Source: Streptomyces sp. NBC_01255 (lineage in GTDB: Bacteria; Actinomycetota; Actinomycetes; Streptomycetales; Streptomycetaceae). Taken from it: a stretch of DNA of 64,000 bases. This document shows, in pieces, positions 18,545 through 29,310 of the stretch; the first letter of the stretch is position 1, and each line of letters starts with the position of its first letter. Both the position numbers and the translations under genes were made by a program. The DNA lies in assembly GCF_036226445.1 (NCBI RefSeq), contig NZ_CP108474.1, positions 7,998,001 through 8,062,000 on the forward strand, read 5' to 3'. A model generated the notes under the pieces. That model worked only from the letters and a program-made list of their open reading frames with translations. It did not search any database and was not told where the DNA came from.

Positions 18545-19656
18545 CACCACCTGACGACACCGGCGCCGGGGGGCGCCCTGTCCGGGCGCCCGGCACCCGG
18601 CGGCTCATGGAGCACCGCCTGTTCTGGCCCGCCGCCGTGCTGGCCGCCCTGCTGGTGGGGAACGTCGTGTTCACCCATGACTTCCTCGCCGTCCGCGTCC
18701 AGAACGGACACCTGTACGGCAGCCTGATCGACATCCTGCAGTTCGGTGCCCCCCTGATCCTCGTCTCGCTCGGCATGACGCTCGTGATCGCCACCCGGGG
18801 CATCGATCTCTCGGTCGGCTCGACGGTCGCCATCGCCGGCGCCCTCGCGTGCGAGCACATCGCCACCGCGAAGGACCCGGGGAGCCTGTCCACCGTCCTG
18901 TCCGCGATCGCGCTGGCGGTCGGCGTGGCCGCCGCGATCGGACTGCTGAACGGCTTCCTCGTCGCCCGGCTCGGCGTCCAGCCCATCATCGCCACGCTGG
19001 TCCTCATGGTCGCAGGGCGCGGCGTGGCCCAGCTGATCACCGACGGCCAGATCATCAGCGTGTCCAGCAGCGCCTACAAGATGATCGGCGGCGGCTACTG
19101 GCTCACCCTCCCCTTCGCCGTCCTCCTCGCCGCGGCCCTCGTCGCCGTCACCTCCCTCGTCACCCGGCGGACCGCGCTCGGGCTGCTCATCGAATCGGTG
19201 GGCGGCAACCCGGTCGCCAGCCGACTCGTCGGCATCCGGGCAGTCGGCCTCCTGGTCATGGTCTACGTCGTCAGCGCCGTGTGCGCCGCGGTGGCGGGCC
19301 TGATGATCAGCTCCAACGTGTCCAGTGCGGACGGCAACAACGCCGGCCTGTGGATCGAACTGGACGCGATCCTCGCCGTCGTCATCGGCGGCACCGCCCT
19401 GACGGGCGGTCGCTTCTCCCTCGGTGGGACGGTCCTGGGCGCGCTGATCATCCAGACCCTCTCGACCACGATCTACACCCTCGGCGTACCGCCCGAGACC
19501 ACCCTCGTCTTCAAGGCCCTGGTCGTCATCGTCGTGTGTCTCGTCCAGTCGCCCGCGTTCCGCGCGCGACTCTCACGCCGTCGCCGAACGGCCGCCCCGG
19601 ACCCGGCATCCGCGGCCGGCGACCTGACGGCCCGTCGGCAGGAGGTCCACCCGTGA
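18541..19656 (+). CDS. Sugar ABC transporter permease (YtfT-like)
   Basis: This CUT2 permease of 371 residues has about eight to ten hydrophobic spans and family hallmarks GMTLVIATRGIDLSVGSTVA and LDAILAVVIGGTALTGGRFS. It is translationally coupled to the ATPase by an ATGA overlap and to the second permease by GTGA. The C-terminal tail is basic and cytoplasmic. It works with the following gene as a heterodimeric membrane channel. Confidence 0.92.
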   Translation: MTPPDDTGAGGRPVRAPGTRRLMEHRLFWPAAVLAALLVGNVVFTHDFLAVRVQNGHLYGSLIDILQFGAPLILVSLGMTLVIATRGIDLSVGSTVAIAGALACEHIATAKDPGSLSTVLSAIALAVGVAAAIGLLNGFLVARLGVQPIIATLVLMVAGRGVAQLITDGQIISVSSSAYKMIGGGYWLTLPFAVLLAAALVAVTSLVTRRTALGLLIESVGGNPVASRLVGIRAVGLLVMVYVVSAVCAAVAGLMISSNVSSADGNNAGLWIELDAILAVVIGGTALTGGRFSLGGTVLGALIIQTLSTTIYTLGVPPETTLVFKALVVIVVCLVQSPAFRARLSRRRRTAAPDPASAAGDLTARRQEVHP

Positions 19657-20651
19657 GCACCACCCTCACCAAGCCGCTCCACCGCTTCTCGGCACGGCAC
19701 GCCGCCCGCCTGCCGCTCATGGTGACGGCCACGCTGCTGGTCGCGATGTTCTCGATCGGGTCCGTGCAGTACGAAGGCTTCTTCTCCGCGCAGGTCCTGC
19801 TCAACGTCCTGATCGACAACGGCTTCTTGCTCGTCGTGGCGATCGGCATGACGTTCGTCGTCCTCACAGGCGGGATCGACCTCTCGGTCGGCTCGATGGT
19901 GGCCCTGTCGACCATGCTGACGGCCTGGCTCGTCGAACAGAACGGCCTGCCGCTCGCGCTGGCGGTGCCGGTGGTCCTGCTGGTGGGAGCAGGGGGCGGT
20001 GCCCTCATGGGCTGGGTGATCCACGCCTTCGAGATCCAGCCCTTCATCGTCACTCTCGCGGGCATGTTCCTCGGCCGCGGCCTCTGTTACATGATCAGCA
20101 CCGAGTCCATCTCCCTCACCGACCCGACGACCACGCGGATCGCCCAGACGCGGGTGCTCCTGCCCGGGGGCCTGTTCGTCTCACCCGCCGTGATCATCGC
20201 CCTGGTCGTGCTGGCACTCGCCTTCGTCGTCCTCCACCACACCCGCTTCGGCCGCACCGTCTACGCCTTGGGCGGCAACGAGTCCTCAGCCCGTCTCATG
20301 GGCCTGCCCGTAGGGCGCACCAAGGTCGCGGTGTACGCCGTGAGCGGCCTGTGTTCCGCCCTCGGCGGTCTGCTGCTGACCTTCTACATGCTGTCCGGCT
20401 ACGCCCTGCACGCCGTCGGCATGGAACTCGACGCCATCGCCGCCGCCGTGATCGGCGGGACGCTGCTGACCGGTGGTTCCGGCTTCGTCCTGGGAACCGC
20501 CCTGGGCGTGACGGTCCTCGGTCTGATCCAGACCATCATCAGCTTCCAGGGCACGCTCAGTTCGTGGTGGACCCGCATCGTCATCGGCGGTCTGCTGTTC
20601 GTCTTCATCCTCCTCCAACGCCTCTTCGGAGGATCGCGCCAGGCGGAATAG
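19653..20651 (+). CDS. Sugar ABC transporter permease (YjfF-like)
   Basis: The second CUT2 permease has 332 residues, with GMTFVVLTGGIDLSVGSMVA and MELDAIAAAVIGGTLLTGGS. The start is the GTG at 19653, which overlaps the previous stop and is preceded by AGGAGG at 19639-19644; the longer open frame upstream is a shadow of the first permease. The pair YtfT/YjfF in this order matches the galactofuranose transporter layout. Confidence 0.92.
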   Translation: MSTTLTKPLHRFSARHAARLPLMVTATLLVAMFSIGSVQYEGFFSAQVLLNVLIDNGFLLVVAIGMTFVVLTGGIDLSVGSMVALSTMLTAWLVEQNGLPLALAVPVVLLVGAGGGALMGWVIHAFEIQPFIVTLAGMFLGRGLCYMISTESISLTDPTTTRIAQTRVLLPGGLFVSPAVIIALVVLALAFVVLHHTRFGRTVYALGGNESSARLMGLPVGRTKVAVYAVSGLCSALGGLLLTFYMLSGYALHAVGMELDAIAAAVIGGTLLTGGSGFVLGTALGVTVLGLIQTIISFQGTLSSWWTRIVIGGLLFVFILLQRLFGGSRQAE

Positions 20652-20695
20652 ACCCCTCGCCGAGTGCGAACCCCGAGCCGTCCTCCGCGTACGAA

Positions 20696-20743
20696 CGCGC
20701 CCGGGGCGGGGGCAGGGCCATCCCTGCCCCCGCCCCGGGCGCG
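20696..20743 (+). terminator. Strong stem-loop after the sugar ABC operon
   Basis: A perfect 22-base-pair stem (20696-20717 with 20722-20743) encloses a four-base loop. It lies between the last permease and the mutarotase gene, so mutarotase may have lower or separate expression. Confidence 0.8.
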
Positions 20744-20767
20744 CCCTCTCGCCGACAAGGAACCTCC

Positions 20768-21835
20768 ATGAACCCAGCACCGTCCCCCTTCACCGGGGTC
20801 CCTCCGGTCTGCCGTCCCGAACCGTACGCCGGACAACGATGGACCTTCGGCTTCCCCGGCGGACTCACGGCGGAGGTGCACACTCGCGGCGCCCGCCTCC
20901 ACGGGCTGTGGGCGCCGGACCGGAACGGCACCCCGGCCGACATCGTCCTCGCTCCCCACGACCCCGCCCGGGCGGCCGACACCGCCCGGTACTTCGGCTC
21001 CACCGTCGGCCGCTACGCCAACCGCATCGCACACGGCCGGTTCTCCCTGGACGGGAAGCCGTACCAGCTGACCACGCAGGAGAACGGCCACTGCCTGCAC
21101 GGCGGCACCGACGGCTTCGACACCCGCCTCTGGGAAGCCGAGAGCGTGCACACCCCGGAGTGGACCGGTGTGCTCCTGCGCCTCCGGAGCCCGGACGGTG
21201 ACCAGGGGTTCCCGGGAAACCTGGACGTCACCGTCAGCTGTCTCATCGGCCGTGCCGGCGAACTCGCCTTCACCTACTCGGCGGTCACCGATGCGGCCAC
21301 CCTGGTCAACCTGACCAACCACGCGTATTTCAACCTCGACGGCGAAGGCGCCGGCGACATCCTCGGTCACGAACTCGCCGTGCAAGCCTCCCACTACACT
21401 CCGGTCGACGACGACCTCCTTCCCCACGGGGACCACCGCCCCGTGTCCGGCACCGCGTTCGACCTCCGCCGGCCGCTGAGGATCGCCGACGCCCTGGCCC
21501 GCCCCGGCGCGGACGGCGGATACGACCACAACTTCGTCTTGAGCCCGCACGGCGACGAGGCACTGCGCCCCGCCGCCGTCCTGTACGCGCCGGCCACCGG
21601 CCGCCGCATGGAGGTGCTGACCACGGAGCCCGGGCTCCAGGTCTACACCGCGGGTCAGTTCGACGGCACGGTCCTCGGCAAGAGCGGTATGCCCTACGGG
21701 GCGGGCGCCGGCATCGCGCTGGAGACCCAGCACTTCCCCGACTCGCCGAACCGCACCGGTGACCCGTCTCCGGTGCTTCGGCCTGGCGAGGAGTACAGGT
21801 CGAGTACGGTCCTAAGGTTCGGCACCTGTGACTGA
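20768..21835 (+). CDS. Aldose 1-epimerase (mutarotase)
   Basis: The 355-residue protein has galactose-mutarotase family motifs: FGSTVGRYANRIAHG, HCLHGG (catalytic His region), LTNHAYFNLDGEG with the second active His, DHNFVL, and LQVYTAGQFDG followed by IALETQHFPDSPN with the catalytic Glu. There is no signal peptide, so it acts in the cytoplasm, interconverting alpha and beta anomers of imported galactose or arabinose. It follows the CUT2 operon in the same orientation after a hairpin. RBS AAGGAA precedes ATG 20768. Confidence 0.93.
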   Translation: MNPAPSPFTGVPPVCRPEPYAGQRWTFGFPGGLTAEVHTRGARLHGLWAPDRNGTPADIVLAPHDPARAADTARYFGSTVGRYANRIAHGRFSLDGKPYQLTTQENGHCLHGGTDGFDTRLWEAESVHTPEWTGVLLRLRSPDGDQGFPGNLDVTVSCLIGRAGELAFTYSAVTDAATLVNLTNHAYFNLDGEGAGDILGHELAVQASHYTPVDDDLLPHGDHRPVSGTAFDLRRPLRIADALARPGADGGYDHNFVLSPHGDEALRPAAVLYAPATGRRMEVLTTEPGLQVYTAGQFDGTVLGKSGMPYGAGAGIALETQHFPDSPNRTGDPSPVLRPGEEYRSSTVLRFGTCD

Positions 21836-21841
21836 CCGTGT

Positions 21842-21891
21842 GGACATGGCTGTGCCCGCCGGCGGAGGAGCCGGCGGGCACAGCCATGTCC
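21842..21891. terminator. Bidirectional terminator between convergent operons
   Basis: A perfect 22-base-pair stem (21842-21863 with 21870-21891) with loop GGAGGA sits between the mutarotase stop and the convergent permease stop. Confidence 0.9.
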
Positions 21892-21900
21892 GGAGCGGTG

Positions 21901-23145
21901 TCAGGCACCCGCCCTGCGCTTGTTCCACACGTCGAAGCCGACCGCCGCGAGGAGCACCAGGCCCTTGATGACCTGCTGCCAGTCGGTGCCCACCCCGACG
22001 AGGTTCATGCCGTTGTTGAGCACGCCGAGGACCAGGCCGCCGATGATCGCTCCCAGGACGGTCCCGACTCCACCGCTCATCGACGCCCCGCCGATGAACG
22101 CGGCGGCGATGGCCTCCAGTTCGAAGTTCACGCCGGCCTTCGGCGAGGCCGCGTTGAAGCGCGCGGCGAAGACGAGCCCGGCGAGCGCCGCGAGCATTCC
22201 CATGTTGAGGAACACGGCGAAGGTCACCTTCTTGTCCTTGACCCCGGACAGCTTGGCGGCCGGCAGGTTCCCCCCGATCGCGTACACGTGACGGCCGATC
22301 ACCGCGTTGCGCATCACGTAGCCGAAGCCGACCAGCAGCGCGGCCAGGATCAGGAGGACCACGGGGGCGCCCTTGTAGCTTGCGAGCAGCAGGGTGGTGA
22401 CCAGGACAGCGGCGACCAGTGCCGTCAACTTCAGCGCGAACAGGCCCGTGGGGAGCGGCTCCAGAGCGAATTCGCGCTGGCGACCACGGTCCCGCACCTC
22501 CTGGAACACCACGTAGGCGACCAGTCCCAGGCCGAGGAGCAGGGTCCCGTTGTGGTAGTTGGTCTGCGGTCCCACCTCCGGCAGGAAGCCGTTGGCGATC
22601 TTCTGCAGTCCGTCCGGGAACGGACCGAGCGTCTGCCCCTTGAGGAAGATCTCCGTGAGCCCGCGGAACAGCAGCATGCCGGCGAGGGTCACGATGAACG
22701 ACGGTATGCCGACGTACGCGATGAAGAAGCCCTGCAGGGCGCCGGCGATGGCTCCCAGCAGCAGGGTGAGGAGCACCGCGACGGGCCAGGCCACATGGTG
22801 CTCGACCATGAGCACCGCCCCGATGCCACCGACCAGGGCCATCAGGGAGCCCACGGACAGGTCGATGTGCCCGGAGATGATGACGATCATCATGCCGATG
22901 GCCAGGATGAGGATGTAGCTGTTCTGCAGCACCAGATTGGAGACGTTCCGCGGCAGCAGGAGGTCGCCGCCCGTCCAGATCTGGAACAGGAGCACGATCA
23001 GGCCGAGTGCGAAGAGCATCCCGTACTGGCGCATGTTCCGCCGGACGCCTTCCAGAAGTACCCGGGTCAGCGGTGCCCCGGTGGACGGAGCCCCGCGGCC
23101 CGGGGGCGCCGGTGTGGTCGTTTTCGTGCTGACGTCGGTGCTCAT
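21901..23145 (-). CDS. Multiple-sugar ABC permease (GguB/MmsB-like)
   Basis: This CUT2 permease of 414 residues is longer than usual because of an inserted segment in the middle ([19 protein letters not shown]), as in the XylH/GguB/MmsB subgroup. Hallmarks are [20 protein letters not shown] and [20 protein letters not shown]. It is the third gene of a binding protein-ATPase-permease operon with coupled starts. The ATG at 23145 overlaps the ATPase stop. Confidence 0.92.
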   Translation of the reverse strand: MSTDVSTKTTTPAPPGRGAPSTGAPLTRVLLEGVRRNMRQYGMLFALGLIVLLFQIWTGGDLLLPRNVSNLVLQNSYILILAIGMMIVIISGHIDLSVGSLMALVGGIGAVLMVEHHVAWPVAVLLTLLLGAIAGALQGFFIAYVGIPSFIVTLAGMLLFRGLTEIFLKGQTLGPFPDGLQKIANGFLPEVGPQTNYHNGTLLLGLGLVAYVVFQEVRDRGRQREFALEPLPTGLFALKLTALVAAVLVTTLLLASYKGAPVVLLILAALLVGFGYVMRNAVIGRHVYAIGGNLPAAKLSGVKDKKVTFAVFLNMGMLAALAGLVFAARFNAASPKAGVNFELEAIAAAFIGGASMSGGVGTVLGAIIGGLVLGVLNNGMNLVGVGTDWQQVIKGLVLLAAVGFDVWNKRRAGA

Positions 23146-24785
23146 GCCTGGTGTCCTTCGCTGGGGGCGGCGCCTGCGGTGACCGCCTGTGGCGCGGGGG
23201 TGTCCTGCGTCATGTGCCGCATCAGGACTTCCTGGGTGGCGTCCTCGCGGGCGACTTCGCCGGTCAGCCGGCCTGCGGCCATGGTGTAGACGCGGTCGCA
23301 CATGCCGAGCAGTTCGGGCAGCTCGGAGGAGATGAGGAGAATCGCCTTGCCCTCGGCGGCGAGCCGGTCGATCACGGTGTAGATCTCGAACTTGGCTCCC
23401 ACGTCGACTCCGCGGGTGGGCTCGTCGAGGATCAGGACGTCCGGCCCGGCGAGGATCCACTTGCTGAGAACGACCTTCTGCTGGTTGCCGCCGGAAAGGC
23501 GGCCGACCGGCTCGAGGACGTTCGGAGCCTTGATGTTCATGATCTGCCGGTACCTTTCGGCCACCTTGCGCTCTTCATGCCCGTCGACGACGCCGCGGCG
23601 GGCGATGGCGCCGAGGGACGCGAGCGAGATGTTCCGGCTCACGGAGTCCCCGAGGTTGAGACCGTAGTGCTTGCGGTCCTCCGTGACGTACGCGATGCCG
23701 TGGGCGACCGCCTCGGGGACCGTGCGTGTCCGTACCTCGCGGCCGTCCTTGAGTACGGTGCCCTGCTCGTAGTGGCCGTAGGAACGGCCGAAGACGCTCA
23801 TCGCGAGTTCGGTCCGGCCGGCACCCATGAGTCCCGCGACGCCGACGATCTCCCCGCGGCGGACCTGGAGCGAGACCCCGTCGACGGCCTTGCGGCCGCG
23901 GTCGAGGGGGTGACGTACGGTCCAGTCACGGATCTCCAGGACAGGGTCGGCGGCGGACGGGCCCTCGTACGGCGTGCGGTCGGGGAACCGGCTGTCGAGG
24001 TCCCGCCCCACCATGCCGCGGATGATGCGTTCCTCGGTGGTGGCGGGGTCCCGGACCTCGAGGGTCTCGATGGAGCGCCCGTCGCGCAGGATGGTGACGG
24101 AGTCGGCGATCTGGGCGATCTCGTTCAGCTTGTGCGAGATGATGATCGACGTGATGCCCTGGCTTTTCAACTCCCGCATCAGCCGCAGCAGTTGCGCGCT
24201 GTCCTCGTCGTTGAGCGCCGCGGTGGGCTCGTCGAGGATCAGCAGGCGGACGTTCTTCGCCAGCGCCTTCGCGATCTCCACGAGCTGCTGCTTGCCGACA
24301 CCGATGTCGGCGACCCGTGTCTCGGGATGTTCGTCGAGCCCGACCCGCCTGAGCAGTTCGGAAGCACGGCGCAGCGCCTCGTGCCAGTCGATGATCCCGC
24401 GCCGGGACGGCTCGTTGCCGAGGAAGACGTTCTCGGCGATCGACAGATAGGGAACGAGTGCGAGCTCCTGGTGGATGATGACGATGCCGCGCCGCTCGCT
24501 GGCCCTGATGTCCTTGAACCGGCACGGCTCGCCTTCGAAGAGGATCTCGCCCTCGTAGGTGCCGTGCGGGTGGACGCCGGACAGGACCTTCATGAGCGTC
24601 GACTTGCCGGCACCGTTCTCTCCGCACAGGGCGTGCACCTCGCCGCGCTCCACGGACAGGGTCACGTCGGACAGTGCTCTGACCCCGGGGAAGGACTTCA
24701 CGATGGACCGCATCTCGAGGACGGGGCCGGACGGGGACGAGACGGAGACGGGAACCTTGGGGGAGTCGGCAGGGGCGGGCGTCAC
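23142..24785 (-). CDS. Multiple-sugar ABC ATPase (GguA/MmsA-like)
   Basis: The 547-residue double-cassette ATPase has Walker [10 protein letters not shown], signature region [15 protein letters not shown] and [12 protein letters not shown] in the first half. The second half has [30 protein letters not shown] and [15 protein letters not shown]. The region [29 protein letters not shown] is characteristic of the GguA/XylG group. The GTG at 24785 overlaps the binding-protein stop (GTGA), giving translational coupling. Confidence 0.93.
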   Translation of the reverse strand: MTPAPADSPKVPVSVSSPSGPVLEMRSIVKSFPGVRALSDVTLSVERGEVHALCGENGAGKSTLMKVLSGVHPHGTYEGEILFEGEPCRFKDIRASERRGIVIIHQELALVPYLSIAENVFLGNEPSRRGIIDWHEALRRASELLRRVGLDEHPETRVADIGVGKQQLVEIAKALAKNVRLLILDEPTAALNDEDSAQLLRLMRELKSQGITSIIISHKLNEIAQIADSVTILRDGRSIETLEVRDPATTEERIIRGMVGRDLDSRFPDRTPYEGPSAADPVLEIRDWTVRHPLDRGRKAVDGVSLQVRRGEIVGVAGLMGAGRTELAMSVFGRSYGHYEQGTVLKDGREVRTRTVPEAVAHGIAYVTEDRKHYGLNLGDSVSRNISLASLGAIARRGVVDGHEERKVAERYRQIMNIKAPNVLEPVGRLSGGNQQKVVLSKWILAGPDVLILDEPTRGVDVGAKFEIYTVIDRLAAEGKAILLISSELPELLGMCDRVYTMAAGRLTGEVAREDATQEVLMRHMTQDTPAPQAVTAGAAPSEGHQA

Positions 24786-25891
24786 CGCAGTTCCTCGGCG
24801 TTGATGTAGCCCGAATCGACCAGGACCTTCCGGTAGTTCGTCTTGTCGACGCTGACCGGATCGAGCAGGAAGGCCGGGACCACCTTCTTGCCGTTGTCGT
24901 AGGTGGCGTTGTCGTTGATCTCGGGCTTCTTGCCGGCGAGGACGGCGGTCACCATGTCTGCGGCGACCTGCGCGAGTGCGCGTGTGTCCTTGTAGACGGT
25001 CTGCGTCTGCTGGCCCGCGATGATCGACTTCACGGAGGCGACCTCCGCGTCCTGGCCGGTGACGACCGGCAGCGGCTTGGCGGCGCTCCCGTAGTCGTCG
25101 GACTTCAGGGCGGACAGGATGCCGATGGAGATGCCGTCGTAGGGGGAGAGCACGGCGTCGACCCGGGCGGTGGAGTACGAGGAGGTCAGCAGGTCGTCCA
25201 TGCGCTTCTGCGCCGTCCCTCCGTCCCACCGCAACGTGGTGACCTGGTTGAGCTGGGTCTGCTGGGAGCGTACGACCAGCTGCTTCTTGTCGAGGTAGGG
25301 CTTCAGCACCTTCATGGCGCCGTTGAAGAAGTACTTGGTGTTGTTGTCGTCGTTGGACCCGGCGAACAACTCGATGTTGAAGGGGCCCTTCTTCGAGCCG
25401 GCCTTCAGCCCCAGCTTCTCGACGATGTACGTGGCCTGGAGCTCGCCGACCTTCTCGTTGTCGAAGGAGGCGTAGTAGTCGACGTGCGGGGAGCCCAGGA
25501 TGAGCCGGTCGTAGGAGATGACCGGGATGTGGGCGTCGGCCGCCTGCTGCAGGACGTTGGACAGTGCCTCGCCGTTGATGGCGGCCACGACCAGGGCGTC
25601 GACGCCCTGAGTGATCATGTTCTCGATCTGGGCGACCTGCTGGTCGGGGTCGTCCTCGCCGTACTGCAGGGTCGTGGCGAAGCCGGCCTTCTTCAGGCTT
25701 TCGGTCATGTTGCGGCCGTCGGCGATCCACCGCTCGGAGGATTTGGTGGGCATCGCGATGCCGATGGTGAGGTCCTTCGTGTCCTTCGACTCCTGGCTGC
25801 CGCCCTCGCTGTTCTGCCCGCAGGCTGTCAGGAGCAGGGCACAGCCGGTGGTCACGGCCAGGAGGGCGGATGCGGATCGGAACTTCTTCAT
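24782..25891 (-). CDS. ChvE-like multiple-sugar-binding lipoprotein
   Basis: This 369-residue solute-binding protein has lipobox LLTAC and the ChvE subgroup features [39 protein letters not shown] and [14 protein letters not shown]. ChvE-type proteins bind glucose, galactose, arabinose, xylose and fucose. It is the first gene of the operon and divergent from a LacI-family regulator with an arabinose-type box in between, so L-arabinose or related pentoses are probable (inference). A second arabinose-type transporter within 10 kb suggests different ligands or affinities. Confidence 0.9.
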   Translation of the reverse strand: MKKFRSASALLAVTTGCALLLTACGQNSEGGSQESKDTKDLTIGIAMPTKSSERWIADGRNMTESLKKAGFATTLQYGEDDPDQQVAQIENMITQGVDALVVAAINGEALSNVLQQAADAHIPVISYDRLILGSPHVDYYASFDNEKVGELQATYIVEKLGLKAGSKKGPFNIELFAGSNDDNNTKYFFNGAMKVLKPYLDKKQLVVRSQQTQLNQVTTLRWDGGTAQKRMDDLLTSSYSTARVDAVLSPYDGISIGILSALKSDDYGSAAKPLPVVTGQDAEVASVKSIIAGQQTQTVYKDTRALAQVAADMVTAVLAGKKPEINDNATYDNGKKVVPAFLLDPVSVDKTNYRKVLVDSGYINAEELR

Positions 25892-26028
25892 GGGTTACCT
25901 GGCAATCCCGTCGTCGAGGGCGGCTCCGGCCGAGGGACGGGTCCGGCGGCGGCGCGTGAGCTCGCACCACCGGGACGGCGCCGTTCCGGCTGGGTGGCCG
26001 GGGCGTCGGCGCCCCGGTCGAGGTTGAT

Positions 26029-26042
26029 TGTTAGCGCTCACA
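26029..26042. promoter_or_regulatory. AraR-type operator 3 (divergent promoter)
   Basis: TGTTAGCGCTCACA lies between the ChvE-like operon (start 25891) and the LacI-family regulator (start 26118). It is identical to the box at 15748 and would allow control of the transporter and autoregulation from one site. Confidence 0.82.
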
Positions 26043-26117
26043 ACAGCGTGATACAAGAGGCGCTAAGGTTTTTCTCGCATCGATGTACAGCCGTGAACAC
26101 GGAGAAGGGAGGCGAAC

Positions 26118-27164
26118 GTGGCGCATCCCGCGGAAGACGTCCGCCCGCCGACGATGGCCGACGTCGCACGAGAGGCGGGGGTCTCCCACCAGACCGTCTC
26201 CCGGGTGCTGAGCGATCACCCCAACGTGCGCGCGGCCACCCGGGAGCAGGTCACCCTGGCCATCGAGCGGCTGGGCTACCGTCGCAACTCCGCCGCACGC
26301 GCCCTGGTGACGCGCCGTACGAGGACGCTGGGTGTCATCGCCGTCAACACCGCCCTGTACGGCCCTGCCAGCACCCTGACCGGCCTGGAGGAGGCGGCCC
26401 GGGAGCAGGGCTACCTCGTCTCGACCGTCAGTCTGCGCACCGGAGAGGGGCAGGGGCTCAAGGACGCCATCGACCACCTCGCGTCCTGGGGCGTGGAGGG
26501 CGTCGTCGCCATCACCCCGCAACGCTCGCACGTGCAGGCGCTCGCCGAGCTGGACGCACCCTTCCCCGTGGTCACCGTGGAGGGTGGACACCAGCTCGAC
26601 CTGCCCGGCGTCTCCCTCGACCAGGAGCTCGGCGCCCGCATGGTCACGGAGCACCTGCTCGCCGCCGGGCACGGCAACGTCTGGCACGTGGCGGGTCCCG
26701 ACGACTGGCTGGAGAGCGAGGCCCGCACCGCGGGATGGCGCACCGTCCTGGAGGAGAGCGGCATCCGCCCTCCGCGCGTACTGACGGGGGACTGGAGCCC
26801 GCTGTCCGGGTACCGGGCGGGACAGGAACTCGCGGGACTCGCCCTGGCCCGTCGCGGGGCGACACCGGTCACGGCCGTCTTCGTCGCCAACGACCAGATG
26901 GCGCTCGGCGTCCTGCGGGCGCTGCGCGAGGGCGGGATCCGCACCCCCGGACAGGTCGCCGTCGCCGGCTTCGACGACATCCCGGAGGCCGAGTTCTTCC
27001 CTCCGCCGCTGACGACGGTCCGCCAGGACTTCGCCGCCATCGGGCGCCGGAGCATCGGGCTGCTGGTGGACCACATCGAGGGTCGCGCCCGGAAGGCCGA
27101 GCACCTCCTGGTGGAACCGCAGCTCATCATGCGTGCGAGCACGCGCCCCTCGAACGAATCCTGA
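26118..27164 (+). CDS. LacI-family regulator of the arabinose-type regulon
   Basis: The 348-residue protein has an HTH MADVAREAGVSHQTVSRVL, hinge ALVTRRTRTLG, and a C-terminal sensor ending AGFDDIPEAEFFPPPLTTVRQDF. Start GTG 26118 follows GGGAGGCGAAC. It is flanked by a ChvE-like transporter and araBAD, and identical or near-identical operators lie next to it and before the dehydrogenase/YtfQ-like operon and araB. An AraR-like repressor responding to L-arabinose is the best reading. The effector is inferred from context, not shown by residues. Confidence 0.85.
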   Translation: MAHPAEDVRPPTMADVAREAGVSHQTVSRVLSDHPNVRAATREQVTLAIERLGYRRNSAARALVTRRTRTLGVIAVNTALYGPASTLTGLEEAAREQGYLVSTVSLRTGEGQGLKDAIDHLASWGVEGVVAITPQRSHVQALAELDAPFPVVTVEGGHQLDLPGVSLDQELGARMVTEHLLAAGHGNVWHVAGPDDWLESEARTAGWRTVLEESGIRPPRVLTGDWSPLSGYRAGQELAGLALARRGATPVTAVFVANDQMALGVLRALREGGIRTPGQVAVAGFDDIPEAEFFPPPLTTVRQDFAAIGRRSIGLLVDHIEGRARKAEHLLVEPQLIMRASTRPSNES

Positions 27165-27394
27165 CGCGGGGGGCCGGGCTCTCCCACCACCTCCTGGCGG
27201 CCGTCCTGGAGGCCGGTGACAGGTCTCCAGTCTGCTGTGTCTGCTGTCTGGGGCCTGCCGTCTGATGTCCGGCGTCCGGCGGCGCACGCGCGTCGGTCCG
27301 CCCGCGCAAGCGCTCCGTCGACCGTTCCGTCCGCTCGGCCCTACCGCCGCCCGGCAGGCCGGGCGCGACGCGGGGGTTGCCCCCGGGACGGTAG

Positions 27395-27406
27395 GTGAGC
27401 GCTCAC
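27395..27406. promoter_or_regulatory. Palindrome upstream of araB
   Basis: GTGAGCGCTCAC is a perfect palindrome sharing the GAGCGCTC core with LacI-family operators. It lies 75 bp before the AraR-type box of araB and could be a second or auxiliary operator. Both lie in the 27165-27529 spacer, which holds no gene. Confidence 0.6.
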
Positions 27407-27469
27407 TTCAGAGGCCCTTCTTCTTGCCGAATGTTCGACAGAACTGCACGCAACTCTTGCCCAGCCAAT

Positions 27470-27483
27470 TGTGAGCGTTAACA
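27470..27483. promoter_or_regulatory. AraR-type operator 4 (araBAD promoter)
   Basis: TGTGAGCGTTAACA is the exact reverse complement of the box at 15648-15661. It lies 46 bases before the araB start, a position that would overlap the promoter. Confidence 0.85.
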
Positions 27484-27529
27484 ATCAGGGTGCTCCTCTG
27501 GCCCTGTTCATGACGAGAGAGACCGCATC

Positions 27530-29236
27530 GTGACCACACACGCCCTATCCGGCCCCGCAGCCCCTCACCAGTCCGAGGCATGCACCATCGGAGTCGACTT
27601 CGGCACCCTCTCCGGGCGCGCCGTCGTGGTCAGGGTCCGGGACGGCGCAGAACTCGGTTCGTCGGTCCACGAGTACCGCCACGCAGTCATCGAGGACCAC
27701 CTTCCCTCCACCAGCGCCCCCCTGCCCCCCGACTGGGCCCTGCAACACCCCGAGGACTGGCGCGACGTCCTGCGTACCGCTGTTCCGGCGGCGCTCGCCG
27801 ACGCCGGGGTCGACCCGGCCCGCGTCATCGGCATCGCCACCGACTTCACCGCCTGCACGGTCCTGCCGACCGCCCCGGACGGCACCCCGCTCGCCCTGAC
27901 GCCCGAGTGGGCCGACCGCCCGCACGCCTGGCCCAAACTGTGGAAGCACCACGCGGCCCAGGCCCAGGCCGACCGCATCAACGCCCTCGCTCACGCACGC
28001 GGCGAGAAGTGGATCGCACGGTACGGCGGCAAGATCTCCTCCGAGTGGCAGTACGCCAAGGCCCTGCAGGTCCTGGAAGAGGACCCGGCCGTCTACGCCG
28101 CCTGCGCCCGCTGGATCGAGGCGGCCGACTGGATCGTCTGGCAGCTGACCGGCGCCGAGTCCCGCAACACCTGCACCGCCGGCTACAAGGGCATCCACCA
28201 GGACGGGACCTACCCCTCGCCCGACTTCCTCGCCGGACTCCACCCGGACTTCGCCGACTTCCCCGCCACCCGCCTGGAGCACCCCCTCTCCTCGCTGGGC
28301 TCCCGCGTCGGCACCCTGAGCAGCCGGGCCGCACACTGGACCGGTCTCCCCGAGGGCATCGCCGTCGCGGCGGGCAACGTCGACGCACACGTCGCCGCAC
28401 CCGCGGCGGGCGCCGTGGAGAACGGCCGGATGCTCGCCATCATGGGAACCTCCACCTGCCACGTCCTCAACGGCGCCACCCTCGCCGAGGTACCCGGCAT
28501 CTGCGGGGTCGTCGACGGCGGCATCGTCGAGGGCGCCTACGGCTACGAGGCCGGCCAGAGCGCGGTCGGCGACATCTTCGCCTGGTGGCTCCGCCAGGGC
28601 GTCCCGGACCACTACCGCGCCGAGGCCGAGGCATCGGGCGAGGACCTCCACCGACTCCTGACCCGCAAGGCCGCCGACCAGCCGGTCGGCGCGCACGGCC
28701 TGGTCGCCCTGGACTGGATGAACGGCAACCGCTCCACCCTGGTCGACCACCACCTCTCCGGAGTCATCGCCGGCCTCACCCTCGACACCCGGCCCGAGGA
28801 CGTCTACCGGGCCCTGCTCGAATCCACCGCCTACGGCACCCGGATGATCGTCGAGACCTTCGAGGGCGGCGGGATCCCCGTCGAGGAGTTCATCGTCACC
28901 GGAGGGCTGAGGAAGAACGCGCTGCTCATGCAGATCTACGCCGACGTGCTCCGCCGCCCAGTGTCCGTCGGCACCTCCGAGCAGGGTCCGGCGCTCGGCT
29001 CGGCCATCCACGCCGCCGTCGCCGCGGGCGCCTACCCCGACGTCCGTTCCGCCGCTTCCGTGATGGGCAGCGTCCAGCGCCACGCGTACGTGCCAGACCC
29101 CGCACGGGCGGACGCCTACGACGCGCTGTTCGACGAGTACCGCGCCCTGCACGACCACTTCGGTACCGGAGCGGACCTCCTCCTGCACCGCCTGCGACGG
29201 ATCCGCAACACCGCACGCCTCGTCACCACCGGCTGA
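27530..29236 (+). CDS. araB: L-ribulokinase AraB
   Basis: This FGGY-family kinase of 568 residues opens [19 protein letters not shown] (phosphate-binding motif) and has LQHPEDW and [13 protein letters not shown] typical of ribulokinases. Its ATPase core includes [10 protein letters not shown] and [20 protein letters not shown]. It phosphorylates L-ribulose with ATP in the cytoplasm. It is the first gene of araBAD and starts at GTG 27530 (GAGAGA upstream). The ara operator just before it indicates induction by arabinose. Confidence 0.96.
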   Translation: MTTHALSGPAAPHQSEACTIGVDFGTLSGRAVVVRVRDGAELGSSVHEYRHAVIEDHLPSTSAPLPPDWALQHPEDWRDVLRTAVPAALADAGVDPARVIGIATDFTACTVLPTAPDGTPLALTPEWADRPHAWPKLWKHHAAQAQADRINALAHARGEKWIARYGGKISSEWQYAKALQVLEEDPAVYAACARWIEAADWIVWQLTGAESRNTCTAGYKGIHQDGTYPSPDFLAGLHPDFADFPATRLEHPLSSLGSRVGTLSSRAAHWTGLPEGIAVAAGNVDAHVAAPAAGAVENGRMLAIMGTSTCHVLNGATLAEVPGICGVVDGGIVEGAYGYEAGQSAVGDIFAWWLRQGVPDHYRAEAEASGEDLHRLLTRKAADQPVGAHGLVALDWMNGNRSTLVDHHLSGVIAGLTLDTRPEDVYRALLESTAYGTRMIVETFEGGGIPVEEFIVTGGLRKNALLMQIYADVLRRPVSVGTSEQGPALGSAIHAAVAAGAYPDVRSAASVMGSVQRHAYVPDPARADAYDALFDEYRALHDHFGTGADLLLHRLRRIRNTARLVTTG

Positions 29237-29310
29237 CCGGGGCGCCTCTTCGCCCCGGCCTCCATCGGCCCGACCTCTCCGCCCCAGCACCTCCGAGGAG
29301 CACACCCGAC

